Shown: piece by piece, positions 1 through 10,540 of the stretch
How the letters are laid out: each line of letters opens with the position of its first letter
Numbering within the stretch: the first letter of the stretch is position 1
From: Nemertoderma westbladi
Lineage: Eukaryota; Xenacoelomorpha; Nemertodermatida; Nemertodermatidae
Direction of reading: 5' to 3'
Assembly (NCBI GenBank): GCA_032718475.1
Contig: JAUCBJ010008295.1
Span: 62,001-126,000 of the forward strand
Length of the DNA stretch: 64,000 nt
Program-made: the position numbers and the translations under genes
Notes under the pieces: generated by a model
Told to the model about the DNA's origin: nothing
The model's database searches: none
The model's input: only the letters and a program-made list of their open reading frames with translations

Positions 1-1
1 C

Positions 2-1321
2 CCTTCCACCCCAGTCTGTAATAATATAACTACCTCAGTAACTTATAATACTAAACTAGCACCAAACACTACACCTAACCCCGTTTTCTCAGATCCAATA
101 ATAACGACCCCAATATCTAACCTTACACCTCCTGATTCCAACATCAATATTCCAGAAACCATCCTATCTATCTCAGATCCTAATAGAACCATAACTAACG
201 AAACTACCTCAACCTCGGATCCAAACATAACCCCCCCAGACGATAATACAACTTACCCTATTCCATTCTACAAACGGTTTGTTGACGACAGCTATGGTAT
301 AGTACAACGTATATTAAGTGAACAGGACATTCACAACATACAGAAAATCACTAACTCCTCTTGTAACGACTTATTCCAAAACTCTGATATACAATTCACC
401 ATTGAATACTCCCACACATCACTCCCATTCCTTGACGTCTTGACACAGATTAACAACGAAACACTAACAACTACATTATACAAAAAACCAACTAGCAATA
501 AACTCCCGATTCACTACAATAGCTTCCATGATAAGAAATTACTACTATCCGTAATTCGCAGCCAACTCCTACGCATCCACCGCAGATGTAGCGAGTCTAA
601 CGACTATACCAAACTCAGAGACGAATTCCTTGGCGAATGTCTACTCAGGCAGTACCCCCAGAACCTCCTTAACAAACTTAGACATTGGACTCCCCAAACT
701 AGACCTAAAGACACTAACTCGAAACCCACATTTTACCTATCCACTAACCAACAGATGAAGGGCATATTCCAAAATACTGTACGTAGATACTCCAAAAACT
801 ACGACCTTGACATCAACATTAATGTAGTCACGAAGAATCCCACATCACTAGGACAAATACTAACCAAAAATAAAACTCAATCGCAAACACACACAAATAA
901 CACCACTAATGAGCCATGTAACTCTAGCCGCTGCCTTACATGCAAAACTATCACTAACATACAACAGACACCATGGGGTGAAAAGATAAAAGGACACTAT
1001 ACATGTAAGTCCCACACTGTATGTTACTTGGCCTGGTGCCACTGCCACCCTACTCTATACTACATAGGCCAAACGAGACAGAAACTTCACGAACGCTTTA
1101 ATGGACACCGCAACAACATACGACACTACCCCTCACGAGCCAATGACGGAAAAACACACGAAGACATACTCCTAGCTAGGCACATATACGGTTGTGGTTT
1201 AGAAAATCTACGCACCGCAACCATAAAACAATTCACAAACATACCCGAACTACTAGCGACGGAAGCTAACCTAATCTATACCTACAACCCCCCACTTAAC
1301 GTAGCAAGACCAGCAATCTAA
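2..1321 (+). CDS. PLE reverse transcriptase / GIY-YIG endonuclease, C-terminal part
   Basis: One frame is open from base 2 to the TAA at 1319-1321 (439 codons), so the true start is upstream of the window. The first 85 or so codons are rich in Thr, Pro and Asn. They lead into the RT palm motif FVDD (codons at about 278-289). The thumb region follows, with the PLE-type stretch SLPFLDV and then TLYKKPT. The C-terminal third has two Cys pairs (CNSSRCLTC), then the endonuclease core YYIGQTRQKLHERFNGHRNN near 1060-1110, with the YIG and the following Arg expected of GIY-YIG nucleases. PLEs use such a nuclease to nick the target and the RT to prime from it. There is no internal stop or frameshift in the visible part. 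The family call is firm, the subgroup is not. Confidence 0.85.
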   Translation, partial: PSTPVCNNITTSVTYNTKLAPNTTPNPVFSDPIITTPISNLTPPDSNINIPETILSISDPNRTITNETTSTSDPNITPPDDNTTYPIPFYKRFVDDSYGIVQRILSEQDIHNIQKITNSSCNDLFQNSDIQFTIEYSHTSLPFLDVLTQINNETLTTTLYKKPTSNKLPIHYNSFHDKKLLLSVIRSQLLRIHRRCSESNDYTKLRDEFLGECLLRQYPQNLLNKLRHWTPQTRPKDTNSKPTFYLSTNQQMKGIFQNTVRRYSKNYDLDININVVTKNPTSLGQILTKNKTQSQTHTNNTTNEPCNSSRCLTCKTITNIQQTPWGEKIKGHYTCKSHTVCYLAWCHCHPTLYYIGQTRQKLHERFNGHRNNIRHYPSRANDGKTHEDILLARHIYGCGLENLRTATIKQFTNIPELLATEANLIYTYNPPLNVARPAI

Positions 1322-1816
1322 ACCCAACGTTTTATATAATACAACCTATATTCTATATCTTACACAACTACAGTGCCCTTATAGCGAATTTCAGGGGTTT
1401 TTTATGTGCTTTTCCCCTACCTTCATTTTTGTTTTTGTCTTAGTTTTTCTGTTTCTTGTGATTTCTTACTCTGTAAAAATTACAGCTATCACTATGATGC
1501 GTTTTAAGTAGATACCTCATAATCCTATGTAACCTACCTAATCCAATTGTACCATTCAGTATGTAGACACATGACCACTCCTGGGATTTCCCTATCAACT
1601 TCTCCCAACCTTATAACCCAACCTGCAACCCTATATTTGTACTTTAGATTGACAGCTTACAACCAACTCGGTGTACTTTCCCTATCACAATTACCTTACG
1701 TTATATATTACATACATACACGTTAACCTTTCTGGGATTTACCTATCAGGTATTCATTCCCCTTTAAAACTTATATATATATATATAGACCCCCACCTTT
1801 TCCTGTTAGTTGCCAG
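1322..1816. other. PLE 3' untranslated sequence
   Basis: No ORF of note lies between the PLE stop codon and the hammerhead-like fold. The sequence is AT-rich with a short TA run near 1770-1785. It is presumed to be the element's 3' UTR. Confidence 0.5.
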
Positions 1817-1863
1817 TACATAGTCTGATGCAGACCGGTAGGTCGAAAACGTTTACTATTGTA
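1817..1863 (+). ncRNA. Hammerhead-ribozyme-like fold at the PLE 3' end
   Basis: Type I hammerhead layout. Stem I pairs 1817-1824 with 1855-1863 (8 bp, one bulged U at 1859). Core CUGAUG is at 1825-1830. Stem II is GACC/GGUC (1833-1836 with 1841-1844) closed by loop GGUA. Core GAA is at 1845-1847, and stem III is the self-complementary AAC/GUU (1848-1853). The cleavage-site base would be U1854. The one departure from the consensus is an extra C (1831) between G8 and A9. Very short stem III, as here, is typical of published PLE hammerheads, which are thought to work as dimers. The extra C may weaken or abolish cleavage. Confidence 0.6.
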
Positions 1864-2041
1864 TCTTTATCTAATATAATATAACCAGCTAAAGACCCTC
1901 TATACTTTATTTTTTCTATCATCTTTACACGATTTAAATAACGGCTATAGCGTACAAACCTATGGTATGAAATGGACGTGGTGTCCTGTGTGCTCTGCAG
2001 ACATCCTACAGTGCACATGGAGCATTTACACACACAGGGAG

Positions 2042-2044
<3 letters not shown>

Positions 2045-2079
<35 letters not shown>
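2045..2079. repeat. (GA)n microsatellite
   Basis: About 17 GA dinucleotides in a row. ORFs read through it on the minus strand (Ser/Leu runs) are artefacts. Confidence 0.95.
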
Positions 2080-2081
<2 letters not shown>

Positions 2082-2182
2082 CTGCTTGATTGACACACGG
2101 CTCAGTGGGAATCTAGACTTTGAAGTGCAGCGCCTTTGGTAGAACTCAATGGCAGGATTTATAAGCCTGGTACATTTCAATA

Positions 2183-2237
2183 TTTGATCAAACTTTGATC
2201 AATGTTTGATCACAGTTTGATCAATGTTTGATCAAAG
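2183..2237. repeat. Five exact-length 11-bp repeats carrying TTTGATCA
   Basis: Five contiguous 11-bp units, each starting TTTGATCA and differing in the last three bases. Each unit contains the palindrome TGATCA, so the tract can also pair with itself. Confidence 0.9.
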
Positions 2238-2424
2238 GAATGCTTTTTCAGAGATTTGTAATAATAGTTCGTTGATTCAATAGAACTCCTGGAGGAGGTA
2301 ATTCTCGTGCATACTGAACACAGTAACAAGCTTTATATATTGTATCATCATTAATTAATACCATGTCTCTTTTGCTCATCTACTAACCAATAAATCATTT
2401 GTATGTTTAAGATTGTATATATTT

Positions 2425-4112
2425 ATAAACCCTTTCGATGTAACTCATATTAATTGGTACTTGTTAATTCCTATGTAACTCATTAATTCATATGTAACTC
2501 ATTAACTCCTACGTAAACTAATTAACTCTATATAACTTTACTCATTAATTCATATGTAACTCATTAACTCTGTGTAACTAATTAACTCCTATATAAATAA
2601 TTAACTCCAATATAACTCATTATATCCTATGTACCTGATTAACTCTATGTAACTAATTAACTCAAGTGTAACTCATTACATCCAATGTAACTCATTACAT
2701 CCAATGTAACTCATTACATCCAATATAACTCATTAACTTATATGTAACTCATTATCTCCTATGTAACTAATTACCTCCTATGTAACTCATTAACTCCTAC
2801 GTAACTAATTAACTCTATGTAACTCGACTCATTAATTCATATGTAACTCATTAACTCTGTGTAACTCTTTACATCCAATATAACTCATTAACTTATATGC
2901 AACTAATTAACTCCCATATAACTAATTACCTCCTATATAACTCATTATCTCCTATGTACCTGATTACCTCCTATGTAACTCATTAACTCCTATATAACTC
3001 ATTAACTCTATGTAACTAATTAATTCAAATGTAATTCATTAACTTTGTGTAAATCATTACATCCTATGTAACTCATTAACTCATTGACTCCCATGTAACT
3101 CATTAAATCCTATGTAACTGATTAACTCATTGACTCCCATGTAACTCATTAACTCCTATATAACTGATTAACTCATTGACTCCCATGTAACTCATTAACT
3201 CCTATGTAACTGATTAACTCATTGACTCCCATGTAACTCATTAAATCCTATGTAACTGATTAACTCATTGACTCCCATGTAACTCATTAACTCCTATGTA
3301 ACTGATTAACTCATTGACTCCCATGTAACTCATTAACTCCTATGTAACTGATTAACTCATTGACTCACATGTAACTCATTAACTCCTATGTAACTAATTA
3401 CCTCCTATGTAACTCATTAACTCCTATATAACTCATTAACTCTATGTAACTAATTAATTCAAATGTAATTCATTAACTTTGTGTAACCCATTACATCCTA
3501 TGTAACTCATTAACTCATTGACTCCCATGTAACTCATTAACTCCTATGTAACTGATTAACTCATTGACTCCCATGTAACTCATTAACTCCTATGTAACTG
3601 ATTAACTCATTGACTCACATGTAACTCATAAACTCCTATGTAACTGATTAACTGATTAACTCATTGACTCCCATGTATCTCATTAACTCCTATGTAACTG
3701 ATTAACTCATTAACTCCCATGTAACTCATTAACTCCTATGTAACTGATTAACTCATTGACTCCCATGTAACTCATTAACTCCTATGTAACTGATTAACTC
3801 ATTAACTCCCATGTAACTCATTAACTCCTATGTAACTGATTAACTCATTGACTCCCATGTATCTCATTAACTCCTATGTAACTGATTAACTCATTGACTC
3901 CTATGTAACTGATTAACTCATTGACTCCTATGTAACTCATTAACTCCTATGTAACTGATTAACTCATTGACTCCCATGTATCTCATTAACTCCTATGTAA
4001 CTGATTAACTCATTGACTCACATGTAACTCATTAACTCCTATGTAACTGATTAACTATTGTGTAACTCATTAACTCCTATGTAACTGATTAACTTATTAC
4101 CTCCTTTGTAAC
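2425..4112. repeat. AT-rich minisatellite, about 20-bp base unit
   Basis: Roughly 1.7 kb of the motif family ATGTAACTCATTAACTCCT with variants. In the right half (from about 3060) the units are organised into a higher-order repeat of about 58 bp in which CCCATGTAACTCATTAACT, CCTATGTAACTGATTAACT and CATTGACT alternate. The left half is more diverged, as expected if homogenisation is most active on the right. Confidence 0.95.
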
Positions 4113-4614
4113 TGCACCAAGCTCTCCCGTCCTCCACAATCCCCATTATCGTATATATTCCCTACGAGAGCCGGAGTAATAAACTGGTGTGGTTCAAACT
4201 ATAGGTAGAAACAAACTGCCAAGAGATCCTCCACTGCCTAGGTGTTCCAGTAACTGCACCAATGCAATCATAGCCAAAAATGTTCATTGATTAAAGTTAA
4301 ATTCAAAGCTGAATATAAGGTTCGCCAGAAGTTGAGATAACATACTATACAGTAACCATAATAAACCTATACATTGGTTGCTACAAACACATACCATAAT
4401 ATTATTAATAAAAACTGCTCGTTAATTATATTCATTTTCTTTTATGGCTAAGCAGTATGGAATAAAAATGGCGAACGTGTGATTAACGCCAGTCGAAGGC
4501 GAATTTGATTATTCATCGCTAAAATTGGCAGTCTATGTTCCCTTCGGGTCGCCTCGTCTCAGGCTTTGGGCCAATTGTTTGTTTGATTGATTTGCTTGAT
4601 AATATGCCATTCAG
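4113..4614. other. Intergenic, nothing recognised
   Basis: Unique-looking sequence with no credible ORF and no repeat that I can define. Confidence 0.6.
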
Positions 4615-4626
4615 CTGCTCATTTAA

Positions 4627-4858
4627 GCAAAAAGCAAACAGTCGGCCGAAGCCGGAGGTGACCTGAAGGCTCCTCTTTCGATAGCTGCTACCCGAGGGTA
4701 GGGGTCGGCGCTACTCTTATCCCAAGATTTGCTCCCAGTTATTTAACTGGTACTCATTTTATCGACCCCAGTGGATGAAAGGCTGAGTGGACCCTGGCGG
4801 GGCTGAACCTACAACCAACAGATTGCAGGCCCGACGCTCAACCAACTGAGCTACCCCA
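4627..4858 (-). mobile_element. tRNA-derived SINE with 12-bp target duplication
   Basis: Read on the minus strand, the element begins GGGGTAGCTCAGTTGGTTGA, a tRNA-like head with an A box. A B box (GGTTCAGCCCC) follows about 50 bases on. The body contains GTCGATAAAATGAGTACCAG, and the tail is short and A/T-rich. It is flanked by the 12-bp direct repeat CTGCTCATTTAA at 4615-4626 and 4859-4870, a clean target-site duplication. Together these show a polymerase III-transcribed retroposon moved by a LINE. Confidence 0.9.
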
Positions 4859-4904
4859 CTGCTCATTTAACTTTAAGTAATTCACTCAACACAGGACAGA
4901 TTTA

Positions 4905-5807
4905 TCAAGCAGTTTGTACTGAACCCAAAACTTCGTTGGAACCATTTTCTATAATCTTCTTAACCCGCTGGCGAAATGATTTACTCATGAACACAAAGAC
5001 TAGAGGGTTTATACTGAGGTTAATGAGTAGCAATAGGAACATCCAGAATGGTGTAGAGGCGTCTGTGACTACCATCCCGTAAATATTGTCTACCACGTTT
5101 GGTGTCCAACATACGAAGTAAGTAATTCCACACACTATAACTGTGAATACCAAGTTTCGTTCCCTGATGGTGGAGGTGGCGACCCCTAGCGGTGCGACGC
5201 GGTTCCGCAAACGGCGCATCCATCTGTAAATAGCGCCGTAGCAAGCGCACATAATACACAGAGGCACAACCCAGTCATCAGTTATATAAAATATGTTGAC
5301 TGCTGTTGTGTAAGAGTAGCTGCTAACATCCAATATGCACTTGTTTTCTTGAGTTACGTTTATAATAGAGTATAGAAATAATTCTTGCGCATTTCCATAA
5401 ATCCAAGCAAACGCTAAAATTGGCACATATACAGCCTTCCCGTTGCTATGGTTACGATGCTTGATAGGATGGCACACGCTAGACCACCTATCCATGTACA
5501 ATAGGTTAAGACTCCAGACAGATGTTTATATGATGCCCCACATTGGAAGACTGCTCCACCACAGCAGGCAGTAGGTGTAGTTACCTGGGTAACCAATGGG
5601 TGTTCGAGTTTTACCTTCTATGCTACTCACTGCAAATATTAATCCGGCCAGCAGGTTTGCCACTGATTGGTTAATCATTATACGATCGGATAACAGATAG
5701 GGAATCTTGGATAGCCAATATATAAATAGGTTAAAACCGTTTATCACCACTGCTAAACAACCAATCAAAGTGTAGATCACAATAATTACAATATTGTCAA
5801 AATCCAT
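4905..5807 (-). pseudogene. Class A (rhodopsin-like) GPCR with one in-frame stop
   Basis: The minus-strand frame from ATG 5807 to the stop at 4905 is about 300 codons, the usual size of a short class A receptor. TM1 lies near VIYTLIGCLAVVINGFNLF. TM2 includes MINQSVANLLAGLIFA. TM3 is followed by MDRWSSVCHP, a DRY-box variant. TM6 carries CWTP and TM7 carries NPLVF, an NPxxY variant. The frame is broken once, by TAA at 5526-5528 within TM3, just after the conserved extracellular Cys/Trp segment; the same frame resumes directly after it. Everything else looks receptor-like, so the loss is recent, or the stop is a polymorphism or sequencing error. The gene is intronless as read. The ligand cannot be told. 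Confidence 0.8.
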
Positions 5808-6186
5808 ATCGATGAACAACAATATTGAAATTACGAAACATTGAAATTAAGAAGCATAAAAATGAATAACAATTGCAACTTGAAAATTTAACATTTATTA
5901 TTATATTACTATTACTGTTAGAAGTTCAGTTGAAAGATTGTATATTATTAAGAGAGGATAAGGCCAACACCCACTGTAACATTAACCCGCGGTAGTAGTT
6001 GAGTGTGGCAATAAATAATAAGAAATATTAATAACAACGCATCAGTACCTTGGTTTGGTATGAATTGAGTAGTCCGTTAATACCCACCCGTAATAGCGGG
6101 GGATTTGTTGTTATCACTCCACAACACAAACTTGCAAGGATGTTTTCCCACAAGCTTTATATTAGAGTTGTGTATACTACTTAACT

Positions 6187-6408
6187 TTAAACCATTTTAC
6201 TCGACTTAGCATAGTGTTTTGCTGTTATTTTACCATAGCTTCCGATCTTATACCCATTGGTTTGATTATGGCCTGTTTCTCTTCTATCTTTGTGCAATAC
6301 ACAATGAAATGTAATGGAGGTTGCATTTTGTATTCTGCTACTGCTCTGCAGGTGCTGCCGTAGATTTCGCATTGTAACCTCATCAACTTCCTTTAAGAGT
6401 TGCTCCAT
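6187..6408 (-). CDS. Small ORF of unknown function (73 aa)
   Basis: ATG at 6408 to TAA at 6187 on the minus strand. The product begins MEQLLKEVDEVTMRNLRQHL, a plausible charged helix, and then becomes basic and polar, ending in a Lys/Ser-rich tail. There is no transmembrane segment, and I recognise no domain. It lies about 380 bases upstream of the GPCR pseudogene on the same strand, so it could be an exon of a neighbour or chance. Confidence 0.25.
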   Translation of the reverse strand: MEQLLKEVDEVTMRNLRQHLQSSSRIQNATSITFHCVLHKDRRETGHNQTNGYKIGSYGKITAKHYAKSSKMV

Positions 6409-6550
6409 AAGTGAGTTAGTTAAAATAAATTTAATCACTGAGTTTAATGAACGATTTTAAAGATCATGGGAAGTTAGCTGGATGGCTGATCCTGATAGAG
6501 GCTGTGCACAATTGATTATATACGTAATTGAATGCTCCAGGTGTATATTC

Positions 6551-7165
6551 AATGCACAATACACGTTGCGGCTAAGTCAACAATGTACAATACATGTTGC
6601 GGCTAAGTCAGCAATCACAATACATGTTACGGCTAAGTCAACAATGCACAATACACGTTACGGCTAAGTCAGCAATGTACAATACACGCTACGGCTAAGT
6701 CAGCAATGCACAATACACGTTACGGCTAAGTCAGAAATACACAATACACGTTACGGCTAAGTCAGCAATCACAATACACGTTACGGCTAAGTCAGCAATG
6801 CACAATACACGTTACTGCTAAGTCAGCAATCACAATACACGTTACGGCTAAGTCAGCAATGTCCAATACACGTTACGGCTAAGTCAGCAATGTACAATAC
6901 ACGTTACGGCTAAGTCAGCAATGCACAATACACGTTACCGATAAGTCAGCAATGCACAATACACGTTACGGCTAAGTCAGCAATGTACAATACACGTTAC
7001 GGCTAAGTTAGCAATGCACAATACACGTTACGGATAAGTCAGCAATGCACAATACACGTTACGGCTAAGTCAGCAATGTACAATACACGTTACGGCTAAG
7101 TTAGCAATGCACAATACACGTTACGGATAAGTCAGCAATGCACAATACACGTTACGGATAAGTCA
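6551..7165. repeat. 31-bp minisatellite
   Basis: About 20 units of a 29-31-bp motif containing CACAATACACGTTACGGCTA and then AGTCAGCAAT. The first units are more degenerate. Variants such as GGATAAG recur in alternate units near 6940-7150. Confidence 0.95.
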
Positions 7166-8412
7166 GGTTTGACATTATGATGAATATTATCATCAATAAT
7201 GCGATTGATGCCCATCTATCATCATTGATAAATCATATATAACTTGACATTTAGCCATCGTCGAGAGATCGGTTGTGACTGATCAAACATCGCTAGCGTA
7301 TAATTACTTTACGACTTATAATCTAGAAATAGGTACAACACCTGTAATTGCTATCATCCATACACTATGTAACCGCTGGTGAATGAGAGCCTACCACTTC
7401 ATCCGTTCGTTTCCTATGGATTACAGATGTAAAAGACCTGCCGTATAAAGTTATACATTTTGTACATCCTGTTTTACTTACGTATTTACTTAACATAATA
7501 TTACCATATACGAATAAAAAAAACTACAGCTAAAAGCGATGGAATATTACAAGTATTTCATTGCAGCTAAACTTATAATGCAATACATCATAGCATTGAG
7601 ACATTGTTTTAAAGGCATAGTTTGTTTGTCTCCAGCTGATGTCAGCAATACATACACAAAAAACATGTATAGTGTACACAGATGCCGCTATCCTCAATCA
7701 TGTCAGCTTTGAATCAGGGGGATTATGTTTCAACTATATTAGTTACAGTTTTAAATCATTGTAAAGATCTCGTCTAAAGCTGGTTTTACTTAGCGACTAA
7801 ATTCAGATAGGGGGGAGGGGAAACTGGACGCAATAAAAATTAATCCCTCTCCAGGGGAAATTCGACGCAAATAACAGTTGATTACTCTCAAAAATAAAAT
7901 TGTCACCTGTTCTATTGCGTTTAGTTTATTGTTTTGGTTAAAATAACGTGCCACTGTAACCTGCTCCTTTCCCTAAATTGAGAATTTAACATTGAGGCGG
8001 GATATTAATTCGCCAAGATGGTATTGCCGTCCAGCCCACCCCCCCCCCCCCCCCCCCCCCCTACCCCCCCATGTCTCACTAAATGTCCCCTCTACTGTGA
8101 TATGTTATCCCTCTGAGTTACAATGTGTTGCTTAACACTAAGGTCGTTAACTACTGTTAAAACTTGGCGATTAAATAGATAGCTACATTACACGCCGTAA
8201 AGTGAATTGCCACACGTTTTATGTTACGCTACCGTAAAGTAACATAAATATTTTATTTTTTGTTTAATTACTTTATTACTTTTGCAGAATATTTCAAAAT
8301 TATTATTCCTTATAATAATTTATTGTAACTTTATCGCTCATACTTTTGTAATTTTAGCTCGATTTCTGACCAACCTGCTTCTTTTACACAATACTTTTCA
8401 ACCAATAAAGAG
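7166..8412. other. Intergenic with a poly-C tract
   Basis: No supported gene. A C-run of more than 20 bases lies at about 8038-8061. An open frame at 8282-8412 has a hydrophobic start but no ATG, and it runs straight into the 45-bp satellite, so it is not accepted as a gene. Confidence 0.6.
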
Positions 8413-8960
8413 CGTGTGGGAAGGGATTCAAGCAGCCATGAACGTTGGATATTGTGTTGGGTGGGAAGGGATTCAAGCAGCCATGAACGTTGGTTATTGT
8501 GTTGGGTGGGAAAGGATTCAAGCAGCCATGAACGTTGGTTATTGTGATGGGTGGGAAGGGATTCAAGCAGCCATGAACTTTGGTTATTGTGATGGGTGGG
8601 AAAGGATTCAAGCAGCCATGAACGTTGGTTTTTGTGTTGGGTGGGAAGGGATTCAAGCAGCCATTAACGTTGGTTATTGTGATGGGTGGGGAGGGAATTC
8701 AAGCAGCCATGAACGTTGGTTATTGTGTTGAGTGGGGAGGGATTCAAGCAGCCATGAACGTTGGTTATTGTGTTGGGTGGGAAGGGATTCAAGCAGCCAT
8801 GAACGTTGGTTATTGTGTTGAGTTGGAAGGGATTCAAGCAGCCATGAACGTTGGTTATTGTGATGGGTGGGAAGGGATTCAAGCAGCCATGAACGGTGGT
8901 TATTGTGTTGAGTGGGGAGGTATTCAAGCAGCCATGAACGTTGGTTATTGTGTTGAGTTG
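8413..8960. repeat. 45-bp satellite array, left part
   Basis: About 12 units of a 45-bp repeat whose core is GGGATTCAAGCAGCCATGAA. It is the left portion of the array that continues at 36962; BEL/Pao element 1 split the array. The unit is a multiple of three without stops in several frames on both strands, so long apparent ORFs arise here automatically. Confidence 0.95.
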
Positions 8961-10161
8961 TGTAAAAGCCTTTGCTGAATTGCCCCGTTATTTTTATTAT
9001 CTTTTACATTAAAATACTCTGTAGTTGATTTAATAGGTGTAAGAGACCGTATTATTGCTGTATCGGTGTTTTTTAGAGGATCTAAGACCTATTTCCTCTG
9101 TATGTGTACTGTGAAAGGCATAGTTGATGATTCTATGGCAATTCCATGACGCAAAGGGTGATAGCTACTCTTGAACAGTAGTTACTATGACTACGGTTAA
9201 CAGCTGATATTCATACGTGTTGATTTTCTTTGTTCTACGGCGTCTCTCAGTTCAGTCAGCCAATCAGAGCATTTTTATGGCTCTTGTAGAGAAATTTCCT
9301 AGAAATCACGTAATGCTTTATGTGCAGTGTTTACATTCTGTCCTGAGCCAGGAGAGAGCGGCTTGGAAATATTTTGTGCTGTTCTGTTTTTAGCCTAACA
9401 CTAGTAGGCTTAATTATAAGGACATATATCCGTTATCTCAACTCAAATCATAACATACCATACCTAATCAAACACTGTGCATACTTTATATTGTTATACT
9501 GCTATTTACTGTCGGTCCTTCATAATATGGTTGATGAATTATTATATTTGGAATAACGATAAATAACCCCGAAACCCAATATTCTTGATATACCGAAGGT
9601 AAGAGAGAAAGGTTATATATAACGATTGTGACTTATGTTGAAGTGGTTTGAAGTGAATCTAATGTTATTTGATAGACCCTACATGAGTCGGTCCGTGTTC
9701 CTTTTATATGTGACTAAAATCAGTGAAGATCGGCAGATTAGTCTGCAGTATTGTGCAGCATTGTGTATGAGTGAGACTGATAACGAAGCATTTCCTAAAG
9801 AATGAGCCATATATGTGAATTATAACTAAGCCATATCGTTGTGAGTAGTTTAAGTCATAACTCTGTTTATATAGATAGAGCGCCACGTCCTAAAGGAACT
9901 GTTAATATTTCCCGAAGGTGAATAATATTGTCAGAGATTATATAATACTGTCAGTCGAATAATACATTAGGCTTACATAGCAATAAGATTAAGCCGTCGA
10001 ACCCAATCTCCCGGGTATATCCAGCGGGTGAATGATCGCGCACAGATTGGTTTCGACTAGTGTAGTGAATCAAATACTTGTCATAGGCTAAAAGTGATTT
10101 ATTATCTAAAAGACATCCTAATTTGGCGGGTTAAACTGCCAAAGGTCTGAAAGCGCGAACA
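8961..10161 (+). repeat. Element 1 5' LTR (1201 bp)
   Basis: Begins TGTAAAAGCC and ends GCGCGAACA. The length matches the rejoined 3' LTR exactly (365 + 836 bp). It contains an upstream promoter-like CCAAT motif at 9259-9270 that is also present in the LTR of element 2. Confidence 0.95.
9259..9270 (+). promoter_or_regulatory. CCAAT-box motif in element 1 LTR
   Basis: GCCAATCAGAGC is identical in the otherwise diverged LTRs of element 2 (minus strand, 25017-25028), so it is a likely part of the LTR promoter. No TATA box was assigned. Confidence 0.5.
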
Positions 10162-10177
10162 ATAACGGATATAGCTT

Positions 10178-10200
10178 CTTTATTGCAGTAAGCAATAAAG
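10178..10200 (+). promoter_or_regulatory. Conserved hairpin just after the 5' LTR
   Basis: A perfect 9-bp stem, CTTTATTGC (10178-10186) with GCAATAAAG (10192-10200), loop AGTAA, 16 bases after the LTR. The same hairpin occurs at the matching place in element 2 (34830-34852). Neither element has a TGG-starting primer-binding site at the LTR edge. Confidence 0.6.
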
Positions 10201-10202
10201 TT

Positions 10203-10360
10203 GAAAGTACCGGTCAACCGGTAAACCTGAACGGTACATCTGTAGGTCAGTAGGCCCAACTGCCAGAACCGGTACTGCCATAGGTCCGTAGGTCCAACTG
10301 CCAGAACCGGTACTTCTGTAGGTCCGTAGGCCCAACTGTCCTAACCGGTACTTCCAGTAT
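10203..10360 (+). repeat. ACCGGTA-containing leader repeats, element 1
   Basis: Three to four units of about 41 bp, each with ACCGGTAC and AGGTCCGTAGG. The same block is at 34680-34830 in element 2. Confidence 0.8.
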
Positions 10361-10540
10361 AAGTACATTAGTATTATTCGAATTTGATAATTATATACCG
10401 GTAGGTCTTAGTACTTAATCAGGGAACGGCCGCCCTGGTTTTTTATTGAGATTTTTACTTATTTCTGTCAAGTTTTATTTGTTTGTAGGCCAGTATTGAA
10501 CAGAAGGCGTGTAAGCCTGATCAGATTGTACAGACAATTT

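Larger units (their letters stand above)
1..1890 (+). mobile_element. Penelope-like retroelement, 3' part
   Basis: The left edge of the window lies inside a Penelope-like element (PLE). Visible parts are the end of the reverse transcriptase with its catalytic box, a GIY-YIG endonuclease, about 500 bases of 3' untranslated sequence and a hammerhead-ribozyme-like fold at 1817-1863. PLEs are known to carry hammerhead motifs in their terminal repeats, so the fold probably marks the downstream end of the element. The exact right boundary is not visible; 1890 is an estimate. No target duplication can be checked because the 5' end is off the window. Confidence 0.8.

Noticed and set aside
6551-7165. 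31-bp repeat array as a CRISPR
   Set aside because: Units are contiguous with no unique spacers, and the DNA is clearly animal.
8282-8731. ORF with a hydrophobic N-terminus running into the satellite
   Set aside because: No ATG start, and most of it is satellite. The hydrophobic part is AT-rich DNA.
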